Shown piece by piece: positions 24,660 through 35,100 of a DNA stretch of 64,000 nt. The notes under the pieces are model-generated. The model was not told the origin of the DNA, did no database searches, and saw only the letters and a program-made list of their open reading frames with translations. The stretch comes from Shewanella putrefaciens (lineage in GTDB: Bacteria; Pseudomonadota; Gammaproteobacteria; Enterobacterales; Shewanellaceae): positions 3,056,501 to 3,120,500 of the forward strand of contig NZ_CP066369.1 of NCBI RefSeq assembly GCF_016406305.1. The letters run 5' to 3'. Positions within the stretch are counted from its first letter, which is position 1. Every line of letters begins with the position of its first letter. The position numbers and the translations under genes are program-made.

Positions 24660-25199
24660 ATGCTAAAAAAACTTTGCTATTGGTTAAAAGTAAAACGCAT
24701 TGGGCCAGACATACCTCTGACTCATTTGCTTTTACACTCTAAGCGCCTTGGTAGATGGTTGTGTCAAAATAAATTTGCCAAATTTGGCCATAACAGTGCA
24801 ATGAGACCAGGCAGTTATGCTATCTGCTGTGATCATATTAGTATTGGCGATGAAGTCGTACTTAGACCAGGAACTATGCTTTTTGGATCCGAACACGGCG
24901 GTAACTCGGTCAACATCACTATCGAAGATTTTGTCCTGATTGGTTCTGGTGTACATATTTATACCTCTAACCATGAATTTGCCGATCCGAATCAAGCCAT
25001 TTTCTTTCAGGGACATAAGCCTGTAGAGCCCGTACTTATCTGTCGAGGCGCATGGATTGGGGCCAATGCTATTATTTTACCTGGGGTAACAATCGGTACA
25101 AATAGTGTAGTAGGAGCGGGCTCTGTGGTCACCAAAGACGTGCCACCCAATGTCGTTGTTGCAGGGCAACCAGCGAAAATAATTAAACATATTAAGTAA
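24660..25199 (+). CDS. Hexapeptide-repeat acyltransferase, extra to the core pathway
   Basis: The 179-residue product is a left-handed beta-helix transferase of the WbbJ/CatB type: ISIGDEVVLRPGTMLFG, GSGVHIYTSNHEFADPNQAIFFQGH with the catalytic histidine, then WIGANAIILPGVTIGTNSVVGAGSVVTKDVPPNVVVAGQPAKIIK. It starts 3 bases after ptmA and ends the run. Since legH already supplies the C4 acetyltransferase, this second enzyme may acylate the finished sugar or another site, giving a strain-specific flagellin decoration. That role is inference. Confidence 0.75.
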   Translation: MLKKLCYWLKVKRIGPDIPLTHLLLHSKRLGRWLCQNKFAKFGHNSAMRPGSYAICCDHISIGDEVVLRPGTMLFGSEHGGNSVNITIEDFVLIGSGVHIYTSNHEFADPNQAIFFQGHKPVEPVLICRGAWIGANAIILPGVTIGTNSVVGAGSVVTKDVPPNVVVAGQPAKIIKHIK

Positions 25200-25308
25200 T
25201 TAGTTAAATATAGTGATTAATTTGGCAGTTTAAGTAGCTAAAAAATAGAGAACATTATTTTATCACTATATTAATTTTCATAGAAAAATCGATTTTAACG
25301 AGGAACTG

Positions 25309-27816
25309 ATGAGTTTACATAAATCTAATATACAAAACACTTTCTCTATCAGTCGATTTAATGAGTATTATCTCCCAAGTGTGAATCGGAGTATGTTTGA
25401 ATCGATTGATTCAAAAACTCAATACGATAAAAAATTCAAAAATGACTTCGCCAAAGAAAATATGTTACAAGTCGTTACCGGATTAGACTCTGGTTTACTG
25501 GTAAACTATCTTCTTGAACAAGGCATACCTAAGGGCAGCATTTTTATTTTTGTTGAATTAGATGAGGTGCTCAACCTCCTCAACATTGATATCCCCAAAG
25601 AAATAGAAAATCAATTATTTATTTATAATTATGAAGACTTCCAAGAGAATTTCTCCTCTGATACATATGGAGTCTATATACTTAAAAATCACTTTAAGCA
25701 TTATCGAAGCTTAGGCGCGACATCAAGCCACCTTCCAGAATACAGTATTCTTAATACTCAAGTTGTCAAAATTCTAGAGGCTAGCTACTTAGAGCAAAGA
25801 GTAAACTCATCCCAACAAAAATACTTTGAAGAACAATTTAAAAATATTTCTGAAAATGTGCTCCCAGCGTCCCTATTAGCAAATAGATTCACTGGGCATA
25901 CTTGTCTAATCGTTGCAGGTGGTCCTTCATTAGATGATCACATAAACTGGATACGATCTCACTCTAAGCATCTCTTTATCATTGCGGTATCACGTATTGC
26001 AGGTAAATTGTATAAAGCTGGGATCACGCCTCATATTATTGTATCAGTAGATCCCTATGATTTTAGTTTTGAAGTCAATAGAGATATGATGCCCCTTGCA
26101 AATTCCAGTTTATTTGTAAACTCTTTTCATGTGAATTCCAGGCTCCTAGGCCAATGGCAAGGAAAAAACCTTTTCATGGATAATAAATATCCTTGGCAAC
26201 TGGAAGACAAAGAAAATATTGAAACAATAGGACCAACAGTAACTAATGCTGCCGTTCATCTGGCAACCAAGATGGGCTTTTCAAGCATTTTACTCACGGG
26301 AGTTGATTTATGTTTCACCAATACAGGTTTTACACATACCAAAGATTCTGTTGAATCGGCCCTTGGACCTAATTTGGGGATCATGGGTGAATGGATAGAT
26401 ACCTATGGTGGAGAAAAAGCTGAAACTGTTACCCAACTAAAATTGGCTATTGAAGCTTTAGCTGTAGAAGCTAATATAAATCCTGATATTGAGTTTATTA
26501 ATCTGTCACTGAGTGCCGCTAAAGTAAAAGGCATGGAATATAAAAATACAGAACATATAAACCTACAGACCGAAGTGCCCTCTCCCCTTGAGTTACTTGA
26601 CTGGGTACCTCACTTTAGTTTGGAAGATAAAAAGCAAGATAATCTTATTTCTAAAAAAGAAATAAATGGACTTATAACTACACTTAGTAAGATTGTCACT
26701 TTATCTAAGGATATTTTAGATTTAAGCCAACAACTTAAAGATCAAACAAAACCACCTCATGCAGTACAAAAAATATTCAATAAAATTGATTTTATTGATA
26801 AAAAAATAAACAAAAGTCACTCTGGCATAGTTAAATTAATCAAAACCTATGGTTTTTCAGAGTTTTCTGCCTTTCTAACCACCAAAAAGACCGAGGAATG
26901 GGATACTTTACATGTGTTAGATATGACCGAAAACTACTATAAAGCATTTATCAGTATCGCAGAGCAATTAATACGACTAGCTCATGATAGTCAGGCAAGA
27001 TTAACTCATAGAATTAATGAGTTATCTCAAGATGTCGATCTAGAACCTCTAGTACAATTTTGGCGCACTGAAAAACAACATGGTCGCATCAATATATGGT
27101 TAGAAAATCACCCAAATTGGCAAGAGCATCAAAAATTTAAGCAGAATTCTCAATTATTGGAAGAATATCGCCATCTTATACAATCAGTTCGCGATGAATA
27201 CCAAGAACAACTCACTGTCATACCTGAGGAATACATAGAGAACGTCAAAGAGTCGGCCTCGATGGAGAATGTCTTCGAAAAGATAATTGTGCTTATTAGA
27301 GACAATGATCATACTGGCTTGGTCAAGATGACATTAAATCTAAGAGAGTTAGCTAAAAAAGATGAAGCCGCTAAGCGTCTCTATCATCTTGCATATAGTC
27401 ATCAGCTACTTTTAGAGCAGAAAGAAAGTGAAGCACTGCTAGTTTTACTCGAATTAGATGAAAACTTACAATCTGAAATTGAGTTAAAGCAGATCAGTCT
27501 ACTCGCATTAAGACAAGGAAAAATAGACATTGCTGAGTATGCGATAGCGAAATTAGCTGAAAACATTGATGAATACATTCCTCAATATGCCCACATATTA
27601 AAGCTACAAGGGAAACATCAAGATTCTATTAATTTATATTTAGATTATTTAGAAAAATACCCTAACGATATCTCCACATGGATTAAGTTCGGATTATTTA
27701 TGATTGATATTAATCAATTCGCTAATGCTGAAACCGCATTTAATCAAGTGCTACAAGCCGATCCTGACAATCGGGTTGCACACGAGTATATCAACTGGTT
27801 GCAATCACATATTTAA
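25309..27816 (+). CDS. Large Maf-type motility accessory factor with C-terminal TPR region
   Basis: This second Maf is 835 residues against 432 for the first. It has an N-terminal domain of about 190 residues, the DUF115 core (TCLIVAGGPSLDDHINWI, then VSRIAGKLYKAGITPHIIVSVDPYDFSFEVN, then SILLTGVDLCFTNTGFTHTKDS) and a helical middle. The C-terminal tail has tetratricopeptide-like repeats (YHLAYSHQLLLEQKESEALLVLLEL, AHILKLQGKHQDSINLYLDYLEKYPNDISTWIKFGLFMIDINQFANAETAFNQVLQADPDN). The TPR tail may bind flagellin or its chaperone. AACGAGG precedes the ATG, and a terminator follows. Confidence 0.85.
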   Translation: MSLHKSNIQNTFSISRFNEYYLPSVNRSMFESIDSKTQYDKKFKNDFAKENMLQVVTGLDSGLLVNYLLEQGIPKGSIFIFVELDEVLNLLNIDIPKEIENQLFIYNYEDFQENFSSDTYGVYILKNHFKHYRSLGATSSHLPEYSILNTQVVKILEASYLEQRVNSSQQKYFEEQFKNISENVLPASLLANRFTGHTCLIVAGGPSLDDHINWIRSHSKHLFIIAVSRIAGKLYKAGITPHIIVSVDPYDFSFEVNRDMMPLANSSLFVNSFHVNSRLLGQWQGKNLFMDNKYPWQLEDKENIETIGPTVTNAAVHLATKMGFSSILLTGVDLCFTNTGFTHTKDSVESALGPNLGIMGEWIDTYGGEKAETVTQLKLAIEALAVEANINPDIEFINLSLSAAKVKGMEYKNTEHINLQTEVPSPLELLDWVPHFSLEDKKQDNLISKKEINGLITTLSKIVTLSKDILDLSQQLKDQTKPPHAVQKIFNKIDFIDKKINKSHSGIVKLIKTYGFSEFSAFLTTKKTEEWDTLHVLDMTENYYKAFISIAEQLIRLAHDSQARLTHRINELSQDVDLEPLVQFWRTEKQHGRINIWLENHPNWQEHQKFKQNSQLLEEYRHLIQSVRDEYQEQLTVIPEEYIENVKESASMENVFEKIIVLIRDNDHTGLVKMTLNLRELAKKDEAAKRLYHLAYSHQLLLEQKESEALLVLLELDENLQSEIELKQISLLALRQGKIDIAEYAIAKLAENIDEYIPQYAHILKLQGKHQDSINLYLDYLEKYPNDISTWIKFGLFMIDINQFANAETAFNQVLQADPDNRVAHEYINWLQSHI

Positions 27817-27843
27817 GCATTGAAATATAGACTCTTTTGCTAG

Positions 27844-27870
27844 AAAGCCAGATTTACTCTGGCTTTTTAT
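27844..27870 (+). terminator. Intrinsic terminator after the large maf gene
   Basis: AAAGCCAGA-TTTAC-TCTGGCTTT forms a 9-bp stem with a 5-base loop and runs into TTAT on the plus strand. It closes the flagellin-sugar region. Confidence 0.8.
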
Positions 27871-27961
27871 TCACAAAAATAACCTATTGAGTATAATACA
27901 GCGTCCATAACAACTGCTGAAAATCAGCTTCCATCATTATATCACCAGCAGGAGAATTCGA

Positions 27962-28441
27962 TTGTTGCTTACGTACGTCTCTCTCGAACATTACAAACGT
28001 AAATGGATTTTTAACCATAAAGATTTACCTGTGACCGATGAAGATAAACTCTCGATTAAACCTCTGACAGAGAAATCATCGATGGAAATCTGGAATCAAT
28101 GGATCAGCAATAAGAGTAGTCGTGCCGAACAATTTACTAAGGGTGATTGGGCGGCGAAAGCCAACGCTTGGACAAAAACGGATCATTGGCAGAGTGCTTG
28201 GGATAACGAAGATAGCAACCTACCCGAAATGTTGGCCGAATTTATCCAGTGGCCAGACGAAACGCCGGTGTATTTTTGCTATGAAAAATACCAAATTATC
28301 GAGACGCGCTGGGATGTGTTTGTCCGCAACTGGAAGTGTTTTTTATTTTTCGACGATGGCCCAATTCTTATTTCTCCTAAACAAAAACAAGCTGTTATGT
28401 TTGAGCAAAATGGTCAGTACAAGTTAGGTATTCGCGGTTAA
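27962..28441 (+). CDS. DUF2947 family protein, 159 residues
   Basis: The protein resembles DUF2947 proteins found in Shewanella, Vibrio and relatives, whose function is unknown. It is soluble, rich in aromatic residues (YKRKWIFNHKDLP, WNQWISNKSS, WDVFVRNWKCFLFFDDGPILISP) and has no transmembrane segment. The start is a TTG at 27962, preceded by AGGAG at 6 bases; no ATG nearby gives a full-length product. It stands alone between a terminator and the next gene. Confidence 0.65.
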   Translation: MLLTYVSLEHYKRKWIFNHKDLPVTDEDKLSIKPLTEKSSMEIWNQWISNKSSRAEQFTKGDWAAKANAWTKTDHWQSAWDNEDSNLPEMLAEFIQWPDETPVYFCYEKYQIIETRWDVFVRNWKCFLFFDDGPILISPKQKQAVMFEQNGQYKLGIRG

Positions 28442-28628
28442 TCCCGAATAAAATCGCGTTTTTAAGCATTAAATGCCCAAAAGTGAGTGGTAACTAAGCA
28501 TTGATTAGGCTATCACTCCCCCTTCCTTTCGATTAGTATCAGGCTCGCGTTCACAGCATGGTATCCTCGGATTGCTAATGGAATGAGCCGCACAACTATA
28601 ACTAAAACAATATGATATGAGGTGTATT

Positions 28629-29189
28629 ATGAAGTTACTCTCGACACTAACCTTAGCTACGGCGCTGTTTCTACCTAATATTTCCTATGCGAAGGTTATC
28701 TCTGGCATAGAAGTCGCCGACACTATAATGCTTGAAAACCAATCCTTACCGCTAAATGGCGCTGGGGTTCGCAGTAAATTTTTTATGGATTTGTACGTGG
28801 GCAGCCTCTATGTGCCATCACAGCTCAGCAGCACTGTTGCTGTTTTAGAAGCTCCGGTTGCAGCTATCCGTCTTAACATTACCTCTGACATGATCACCGC
28901 TGAAAAAATGCGCGATGCGATCACAGAAGGTTTTGAGCAAGCGACGGCAGATAACACCACCGATATTCAACCGCAAATTGATGCTTTTATGGCGCTGTTT
29001 AATGAGGAAATTAAACAAGGCGATCAGTTCACCCTCGCGACCAGCAAGGTTCACGGCGTGACCGCTTTTAAGAATGGCAAAGAACAAGCCACCATCGAAG
29101 GTGAGATGTTCCGTCAAGCACTATTAAAAATTTGGCTAGGCGATAAACCAGCCCAGAAAAGCCTTAAAGAGGCGATGCTGGGCAAATAA
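28629..29189 (+). CDS. Periplasmic chalcone-isomerase-fold protein
   Basis: The 186-residue product has a Sec signal peptide (MKLLSTLTLATALFLPNISYA) followed by a chalcone isomerase-like domain: GIEVADTIMLENQSLPLNGAGVRSKFFMDLYVGSLYVPS, MTAEKMRDAITEGFEQ-like helix, and KIWLGDKPAQKSLKEAMLGK at the end. Bacterial members of this fold lack the plant reaction, and some bind fatty acids; the physiological role is unknown. I chose the ATG at 28629 with GAGGTG before it over the ATG at 28617. Confidence 0.75.
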   Translation: MKLLSTLTLATALFLPNISYAKVISGIEVADTIMLENQSLPLNGAGVRSKFFMDLYVGSLYVPSQLSSTVAVLEAPVAAIRLNITSDMITAEKMRDAITEGFEQATADNTTDIQPQIDAFMALFNEEIKQGDQFTLATSKVHGVTAFKNGKEQATIEGEMFRQALLKIWLGDKPAQKSLKEAMLGK

Positions 29190-29201
29190 CTGATATTAAC
29201 G

Positions 29202-30104
29202 TTAGAATTTAAATTCGATATCCAAGGCCGCTGCGCCTTGGTTATCCATCTCGAGCGCAGATTGGCGCGTCACGTCTAACTCACCATTGAAATAGTATCC
29301 GGCGTAAAGATTTACCGATAGAGCTGGTGTTGCCAGCCAGCCGCCACGAACATAGCCCACCCACTCATTGGTTTCGACTGCGGTATCATCGTCCTCTATC
29401 AGGAATCGCTCCGTTCGACGCGCACTACCCAAGCCAATATTCCAATCAGTATTAAATTGGTAACTCAGCTCCAATCCTGCTGGACCGCTAAACCCGGCTT
29501 GGAAGGGGTTAGCCAGTGTCCAATGTTCATTTATCTGCCAGCGCATCGCAAGGTAGGGAACGGTGCGAACTTCATCAATATCATTAAGATAAGCGACACC
29601 AAAACCAATCATATTACCCGAATCAAAGGCATACATAGCCGAAGCGACGACGCCGTAACTCTGGGCATTGCTGGACGAAGCCGTGTCGGCGTAGGCATAT
29701 TGGATCTGTGGTGCTAAAAAGAAGGCCCAATGTTTATCCATGCGATAGTTTAAAGAAACACTGGCGCGATAACGGTCAATGTGATCCCAGCTTTGACCTG
29801 TCGCGCCAAAGAGGCTTGACACATTGTTGGCACCGTTGAGGGTAATTTGACGCCAATCGTAATCGAGTCTGTCATAGCCTCCCCGTAACCCAAGGGACCA
29901 TTGTCGATTCAATGGGATATTCATCCCCGCATTTAACAGCAAACTGTCCCTTTGGAGCTCAGTATTGCCGTTAGCAACTGCGGTGCTCTGCGTGCTTATC
30001 TGCGACACACTGAGCTTAAAACGCTTATTTTCAGTCGCTGGTTTTTCAGCCGCGATAGTTACACTACTAAAAACAACCACTAGCAATAGGCTAGTTTTTA
30101 ACAT
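29202..30104 (-). CDS. Outer-membrane beta-barrel protein of unknown function
   Basis: The 300-residue product has a signal peptide (MLKTSLLLVVVFSSVTIAA) and then many amphipathic strands alternating aromatic and polar residues (LSLGLRGGYDRLDYDW, YRASVSLNYRMDKHWAFFLAPQIQYAYA, MIGFGVAYLND, TVPYLAMRWQINEHW, LSVNLYAGYYFNGEL). It ends in Phe (AALDIEFKF), the usual C-terminal signal for the BAM complex. It resembles DUF6268-type barrels. The longer open frame to 30218 would bury the signal peptide, so I place the start at 30104. Confidence 0.7.
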   Translation of the reverse strand: MLKTSLLLVVVFSSVTIAAEKPATENKRFKLSVSQISTQSTAVANGNTELQRDSLLLNAGMNIPLNRQWSLGLRGGYDRLDYDWRQITLNGANNVSSLFGATGQSWDHIDRYRASVSLNYRMDKHWAFFLAPQIQYAYADTASSSNAQSYGVVASAMYAFDSGNMIGFGVAYLNDIDEVRTVPYLAMRWQINEHWTLANPFQAGFSGPAGLELSYQFNTDWNIGLGSARRTERFLIEDDDTAVETNEWVGYVRGGWLATPALSVNLYAGYYFNGELDVTRQSALEMDNQGAAALDIEFKF

Positions 30105-30240
30105 AAGCGGACTTATATTGCTGAGTGTAGAATGATGATTTATCACGCCAGATCCTTGTACTTTAAAGAGTAAATGTATTGTTGTGGATAATACGCTGAC
30201 AATAGGGGAAAGGTTCAATCTTTAAATGTAAATGATGCAC

Positions 30241-30867
30241 TTAAACACGATAAGCCTTTAAAAACATCTCAGCGCAGCCGCGGATATAAGTTTCACGCTC
30301 TTGTATTAATCCTTCAACATCCAGCCCGAGTTCTAACCTGAGTTTCAACTCACCAAAGAGCATTAAACACAACCTTACGGCGCAGTGATGGGCATTACCA
30401 AACCGATATTGGCCTAAAGCTTCTACGGCCACTAAATAGCCGGATAGCATAGCAACCATGTGCTTAGGGCCAGCCTCAAAAAATAACCGCGACACTTCGG
30501 GATGGCTGTCGGACTGGGCGACACAGGCTTTAAAGACGGTAATAGCCTCAGGACTGACGATCATGCTTCCAAACTGTAGGGCAAATTGTGTGAGGGTTGA
30601 CTCGGGTTGAGCGGGATCCTTTAACAAATCATCATTCAGATTGTGGCCAACACATTTCGATTCAATCGCTGCTACAAAGAGCTCATCTTTACTGCCGTAA
30701 TGGGAATACACGGTTTGCTTAGAAACCCCAGCAAGTCTTGCGACTTCATCCATGCTGGTATGGGGAAAACCTTGACGGCAAAATAAATCAATTGCAGCAA
30801 CAAGAACTTGCTGTCTTTTCTGCTCACTACGGCTCATAGGTAATGGCTTATCGACTGACGATGTCAT
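30241..30867 (-). CDS. TetR-family repressor of the RND efflux pair
   Basis: The 208-residue product has an N-terminal TetR helix-turn-helix (QVLVAAIDLFCRQGFPHTSMDEVARLAGVSKQTVYSHYGSKDELFVAAI) and a helical ligand-binding domain. It is divergent from the efflux operon, and two matched inverted repeats lie between them, so it very probably represses that operon and itself. A GTG at 30873 is the alternative start, two codons upstream. The ligand cannot be told from sequence. Confidence 0.88.
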   Translation of the reverse strand: MTSSVDKPLPMSRSEQKRQQVLVAAIDLFCRQGFPHTSMDEVARLAGVSKQTVYSHYGSKDELFVAAIESKCVGHNLNDDLLKDPAQPESTLTQFALQFGSMIVSPEAITVFKACVAQSDSHPEVSRLFFEAGPKHMVAMLSGYLVAVEALGQYRFGNAHHCAVRLCLMLFGELKLRLELGLDVEGLIQERETYIRGCAEMFLKAYRV

Positions 30868-30916
30868 ATCCACACTCGGATTTATAGGTAGGATAAATTT
30901 ACCTTAGTTAAGCACA

Positions 30917-30938
30917 AAATAGACTAGACAGTCCAGTT
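30917..30938. promoter_or_regulatory. TetR-type operator, second site
   Basis: AAATAGACT-AGAC-AGTCCAGTT repeats the layout of the site at 30945-30966 with one arm difference on each side. The two centres are 28 bases apart. Confidence 0.65.
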
Positions 30939-30944
30939 TCATGC

Positions 30945-30966
30945 AACTAGACTAGCAAGTCTAGTT
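30945..30966. promoter_or_regulatory. TetR-type operator, perfect inverted repeat
   Basis: AACTAGACT-AGCA-AGTCTAGTT is a perfect 9-bp inverted repeat with a 4-base spacer, between the divergent repressor and efflux genes. Its size and position are typical of TetR operators. Confidence 0.8.
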
Positions 30967-31005
30967 ACACAAATTTAACCTAAAGCTCACAACGGAAGGA
31001 TTGCA

Positions 31006-32115
31006 ATGGACCACATAGCCCGACGTTCTTGGCGTACGATTAGCGCTTGCTTATTGGCTATATCGGCCTTAACAGCCTGCCAAAAGGAAGTGACCGAACA
31101 CGCTAATACCGCTGTATTACAGACTGTGGTCACTGCACCGCTACAGTTATCGACTAGCTACGAGCGTGAGCAAACCTATACAGGCACGATCCGAGCGGGC
31201 AATACCACAGGTGTAGGATTCGAACTGTCGGGTAAATTGAGCGAGCTCTTGGTCGACAGTGGGGCCAAAGTGGTTCAGGGGCAAGTTCTGGCAAGATTGG
31301 ACACCCGATTACTGGATGCTGAACATCAAGAAATACAAGCGAGTCTGTTACAAACTCAGGCCGATGTCGATCTAGCCACCAGCACCTTAAAACGTAACCT
31401 CGAACTCAAAAAGTCGGGTTATGTGTCCGAGCAATTGCTCGATGAAAATCGCGGCCAATTAATGAGTCTAGAAGCGGCTAAACAGCGTTTACAGGCCTCG
31501 CAACATGCCAATCAACTCAAACTCGATAAATCTAAATTGCTCGCACCTTTTGATGGCACTATCAGCCAACGTCAGCATAACTTAGGTGAAGTGGTCGCCG
31601 CTGGCAGCCCTGTATTTACCTTGGTTGGCAATGTTAATCCAGAAGCCTATATCGGTGTTCCCGTGGCCATAGCCAACCAATTTTCCCCGGGACAAGAGGT
31701 GAATATCAGCGTACAAGATCAAACATTTATCGCGCAGATTGCCGGCATAAGTGCCGAGGTGAATCCCATTAGTCGCACCCTGCAACTGCGCATTAGTCTA
31801 CCTAAGGATGCGCGGGTCATTAATGGTGAAATAGCCTATTTGCATCAAAGGCAAACAGTGACACAAGCGGGTTACTGGGTGCCCATCTCCGCACTCACCG
31901 ATGGGATTCGTGGCCTGTGGAATTTATACCTTGTCACCACAAACTCCGATGAAGCAAAAATCGAACGCCGAGATGTGGAGATCCTCTATACCACTCAAGA
32001 TAGGGCTTTTATCCAAGGGGCCATTCAGGCAAACGAACATTATGTCAGCCAAGGGCTGCATAAATTAGTCGTTGGCCAAGTCGTCTCCCCCATTGCCACT
32101 GCATCGACGAGGTAA
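31006..32115 (+). CDS. RND efflux periplasmic adaptor lipoprotein
   Basis: The 369-residue product has a lipoprotein signal (LLAISALTAC, Cys25) and the layout of a membrane fusion protein: a barrel-sandwich half motif (TGVGFELSGKLSELLVDSGAKVVQGQVLARLD), an alpha-hairpin (residues about 105-165), the second half motif (LLAPFDGTISQRQHNLGEVVAAGSPVFTLV) and a beta-barrel. It bridges the inner-membrane pump to a TolC-like channel, which is not encoded here. The pump gene follows 2 bases after the stop. Two TetR operators lie upstream. Confidence 0.88.
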   Translation: MDHIARRSWRTISACLLAISALTACQKEVTEHANTAVLQTVVTAPLQLSTSYEREQTYTGTIRAGNTTGVGFELSGKLSELLVDSGAKVVQGQVLARLDTRLLDAEHQEIQASLLQTQADVDLATSTLKRNLELKKSGYVSEQLLDENRGQLMSLEAAKQRLQASQHANQLKLDKSKLLAPFDGTISQRQHNLGEVVAAGSPVFTLVGNVNPEAYIGVPVAIANQFSPGQEVNISVQDQTFIAQIAGISAEVNPISRTLQLRISLPKDARVINGEIAYLHQRQTVTQAGYWVPISALTDGIRGLWNLYLVTTNSDEAKIERRDVEILYTTQDRAFIQGAIQANEHYVSQGLHKLVVGQVVSPIATASTR

Positions 32116-32117
32116 TC

Positions 32118-35100
32118 ATGATCAAAGCCTTCGTTGAAAATGGCCGCTTAGTCAGCCTCGTTATAGCCCTACTGCTCGTGGCTGGATTTGGCGCTATTTC
32201 TAGCCTCCCCCGCACCGAGGATCCCCATATCACCAACCGCTTCGCCTCGGTTATCACACCTTACCCTGGGGCATCGGCCGAAAGGGTTGAAGCCTTAGTG
32301 ACTGAAGTATTAGAAAATCAGCTGCGCCGCCTAGAAGAGATCAAACTGATCCAATCCACATCAAGGCCCGGCATTTCGGTTATCCAATTGGAGCTGAAAG
32401 ACACTGTTATGGCGACAGATCCCGTATGGTCGAGGGCGAGGGATTTACTCGCCGATGCCAAAAACACACTGCCAGACGGAACTCAAACGTCAACCTTAGA
32501 TGATCAAATAGGCTATGCCTATACCGCCATTTTAAGCCTAGTGTGGAACACCAACACGCCCGTTCGAGTGGATATGCTTAACCGCTATGCCAAGGAATTA
32601 CAGAGCCGTCTAAGGCTACTGCCCGGCACAGACTTTGTTAAACTCTACGGCGCACCCACGGAGGAAATCTTAGTCCAGCTCGATGGCAATAAAATGAGCC
32701 AATTACAGCTCACCCCCGCCGCTATCGCCCAAATACTCAGTGGCGCCGATAGTAAAATTGCCGCGGGTGAGATCAACAACTCAGCGTTTCGCGCCTTAGT
32801 CGAGGTTTCGGGTGAGCTAGACTCACAGACCCGCATTCGCCAAGTGCCATTAAAGGTCGATACCCAAGGGCAAATTATCCGTCTTGGAGATATTGCCAGC
32901 ATTTCCCGTCAGCCTAAAACCCCAGCGGACAGCCTAGCCCTAGTCGATGGTGAACAGGGCGTATTTGTTGCCGCCCGTATGCTTAATAATACCCGCGTCG
33001 ATCTCTGGCAGTTACAAGTCAACAAAGTCGTAGAAGAATTGAATCGCGATATCCCAGCCAATATTAAAATCCAATGGTTGTTCGAACAAAACAGCTATAC
33101 CAGTGAGCGGCTCGGCGGATTAGTCGTGAATCTACTCCAAGGTTTTGTGATCATTTTATTGGTGCTCCTGCTAACCCTCGGCCTAAGGAATGCCGTGATA
33201 GTGGCCATTTCTTTGCCTTTAACCGCATTATTTACCTTGGCCTGTATGAAATATATTGGGCTGCCGATACATCAAATGTCGGTCACAGGTCTGGTCGTTG
33301 CCCTTGGGATCATGGTGGATAATGCCATTGTGATCGTCGATGCCATCGCCCAGCGCCGCCAACAGGGTATGGGCCGTTTAGCCGCGGTGAGCGAAACCTT
33401 ACATCACCTGTGGCTGCCGCTAGCGGGGTCCACTATTACAACAATTTTGGCCTTTGCACCCATAGTGCTCATGCCCGGCGCCGCGGGGGAATTTGTCGGC
33501 GGTATCGCCATGTCGGTGATGTTTGCACTACTAGGTTCGTACTTGATTTCCCACACCTTAATTGCAGGACTGGCGGGACGATTTAGCCATGAAGGCAAAA
33601 ACGATGTTTGGTATCAACATGGGATCAATGTTCCCTTTATCAGTGGCTACTTTCAAGCCAGCCTAAGGGCCGCACTAAAACGCCCCATATTGAGCGCGGT
33701 CGTGATAGGCATTATTCCGGCATTGGGGTTCTATGCCTCGGGCAAAATGACTGAACAGTTTTTTCCGCCCTCAGACAGGGACATGTTCCAAGTCGAAGTG
33801 TATCTCGCCCCCCATGTCAGCCTAGAAAACACCTTAAACCAAGTCGGTTTAATGGATAAACTGCTGCATAAGGTGGAAGGTGTCACACAAGTCGATTGGG
33901 TCGTCGGTGGCAACACGCCCTCATTCTATTACAACTTAACCCAACGGCAGCAAGGCGCGACAAACTACGCCCAGGCCATGGTGAAAGTGACCGATTTTGA
34001 ACGCGCCAATGCGCTTATACCCCAATTACAACGGCAACTGGATAGCGAATTTCCCGAAGCGCAGGTCCTAGTGCGCAAATTAGAACAGGGCCCTCCCTTT
34101 AATGCACCGGTGGAGCTGATGATCTTCGGTCCTAACCTCGACACATTGCGCTCCCTAGGGGATGAAGTTCGCAATATCCTTGCCGCAACGCCCGATGTGA
34201 TCCATACCCGTGCGACCCTCAGTGCAGGAGCCCCTAAGGTATGGCTGCAGGTTAATGAAGATGCGAGTTTAATGAGTGGCTTAAGCTTGAGCGATATCGC
34301 CAAGCAAATCCAAATGTCGACCACAGGGGTCATAGGCGGCAGCGTGTTGGAACAGACAGAATCCCTGCCCGTTAGAGTCAGGCTCGGTGATGGCAGTCGT
34401 GAGCAGGCGAGTAAACTGTCAGAAATTCAATTAGTGACCCCAAGGGGTGAAGCGGTCGCACTTTCAGCCCTCGCCCACAGCGAAGTGCAAGTCAGTCGTG
34501 GCGCTATTCCGCGGCGCAACGGCCAAAGGGTCAATACCATAGAAGCCTATATCGTCAGCGGAGTATTACCCGCCCAAGTACTCAATGATGTAAAAGACGC
34601 TGTGAGCCAGTTGCCACTGCCCTCCGGCTATCGAATTGAAATTGGAGGCGAAAGTGCAAAGCGCAACGAAGCTGTCGGTAACTTGCTATCAAACGTCATG
34701 CTGGTTGTGACTTTGCTGCTGGCGACTGTGGTACTGTCCTTCAACTCCTTTAGGTTGACCGCCATCATTTTATTCAGCGCACTGCAATCTGCGGGACTGG
34801 GTTTACTCGCGGTCTTTGTATTTGGTTATCCCTTTGGTTTTCCTGTGATCATTGGATTACTGGGGTTAATGGGACTTGCCATCAATGCCGCCATAGTGAT
34901 CTTGGCCGAACTTGAAGATATACCCAGTGCTAGACTCGGCGACAAAGAAACCATTATCAGCACAGTCAGCAGTTGCGGCCGCCATATTAGCTCGACAACC
35001 ATCACCACAGTGGGCGGGTTTATTCCGCTTATCATCGCGGGGGGTGGGTTTTGGCCGCCATTTGCGATTGCTATCGCGGGCGGCACGCTGCTAACGACCC

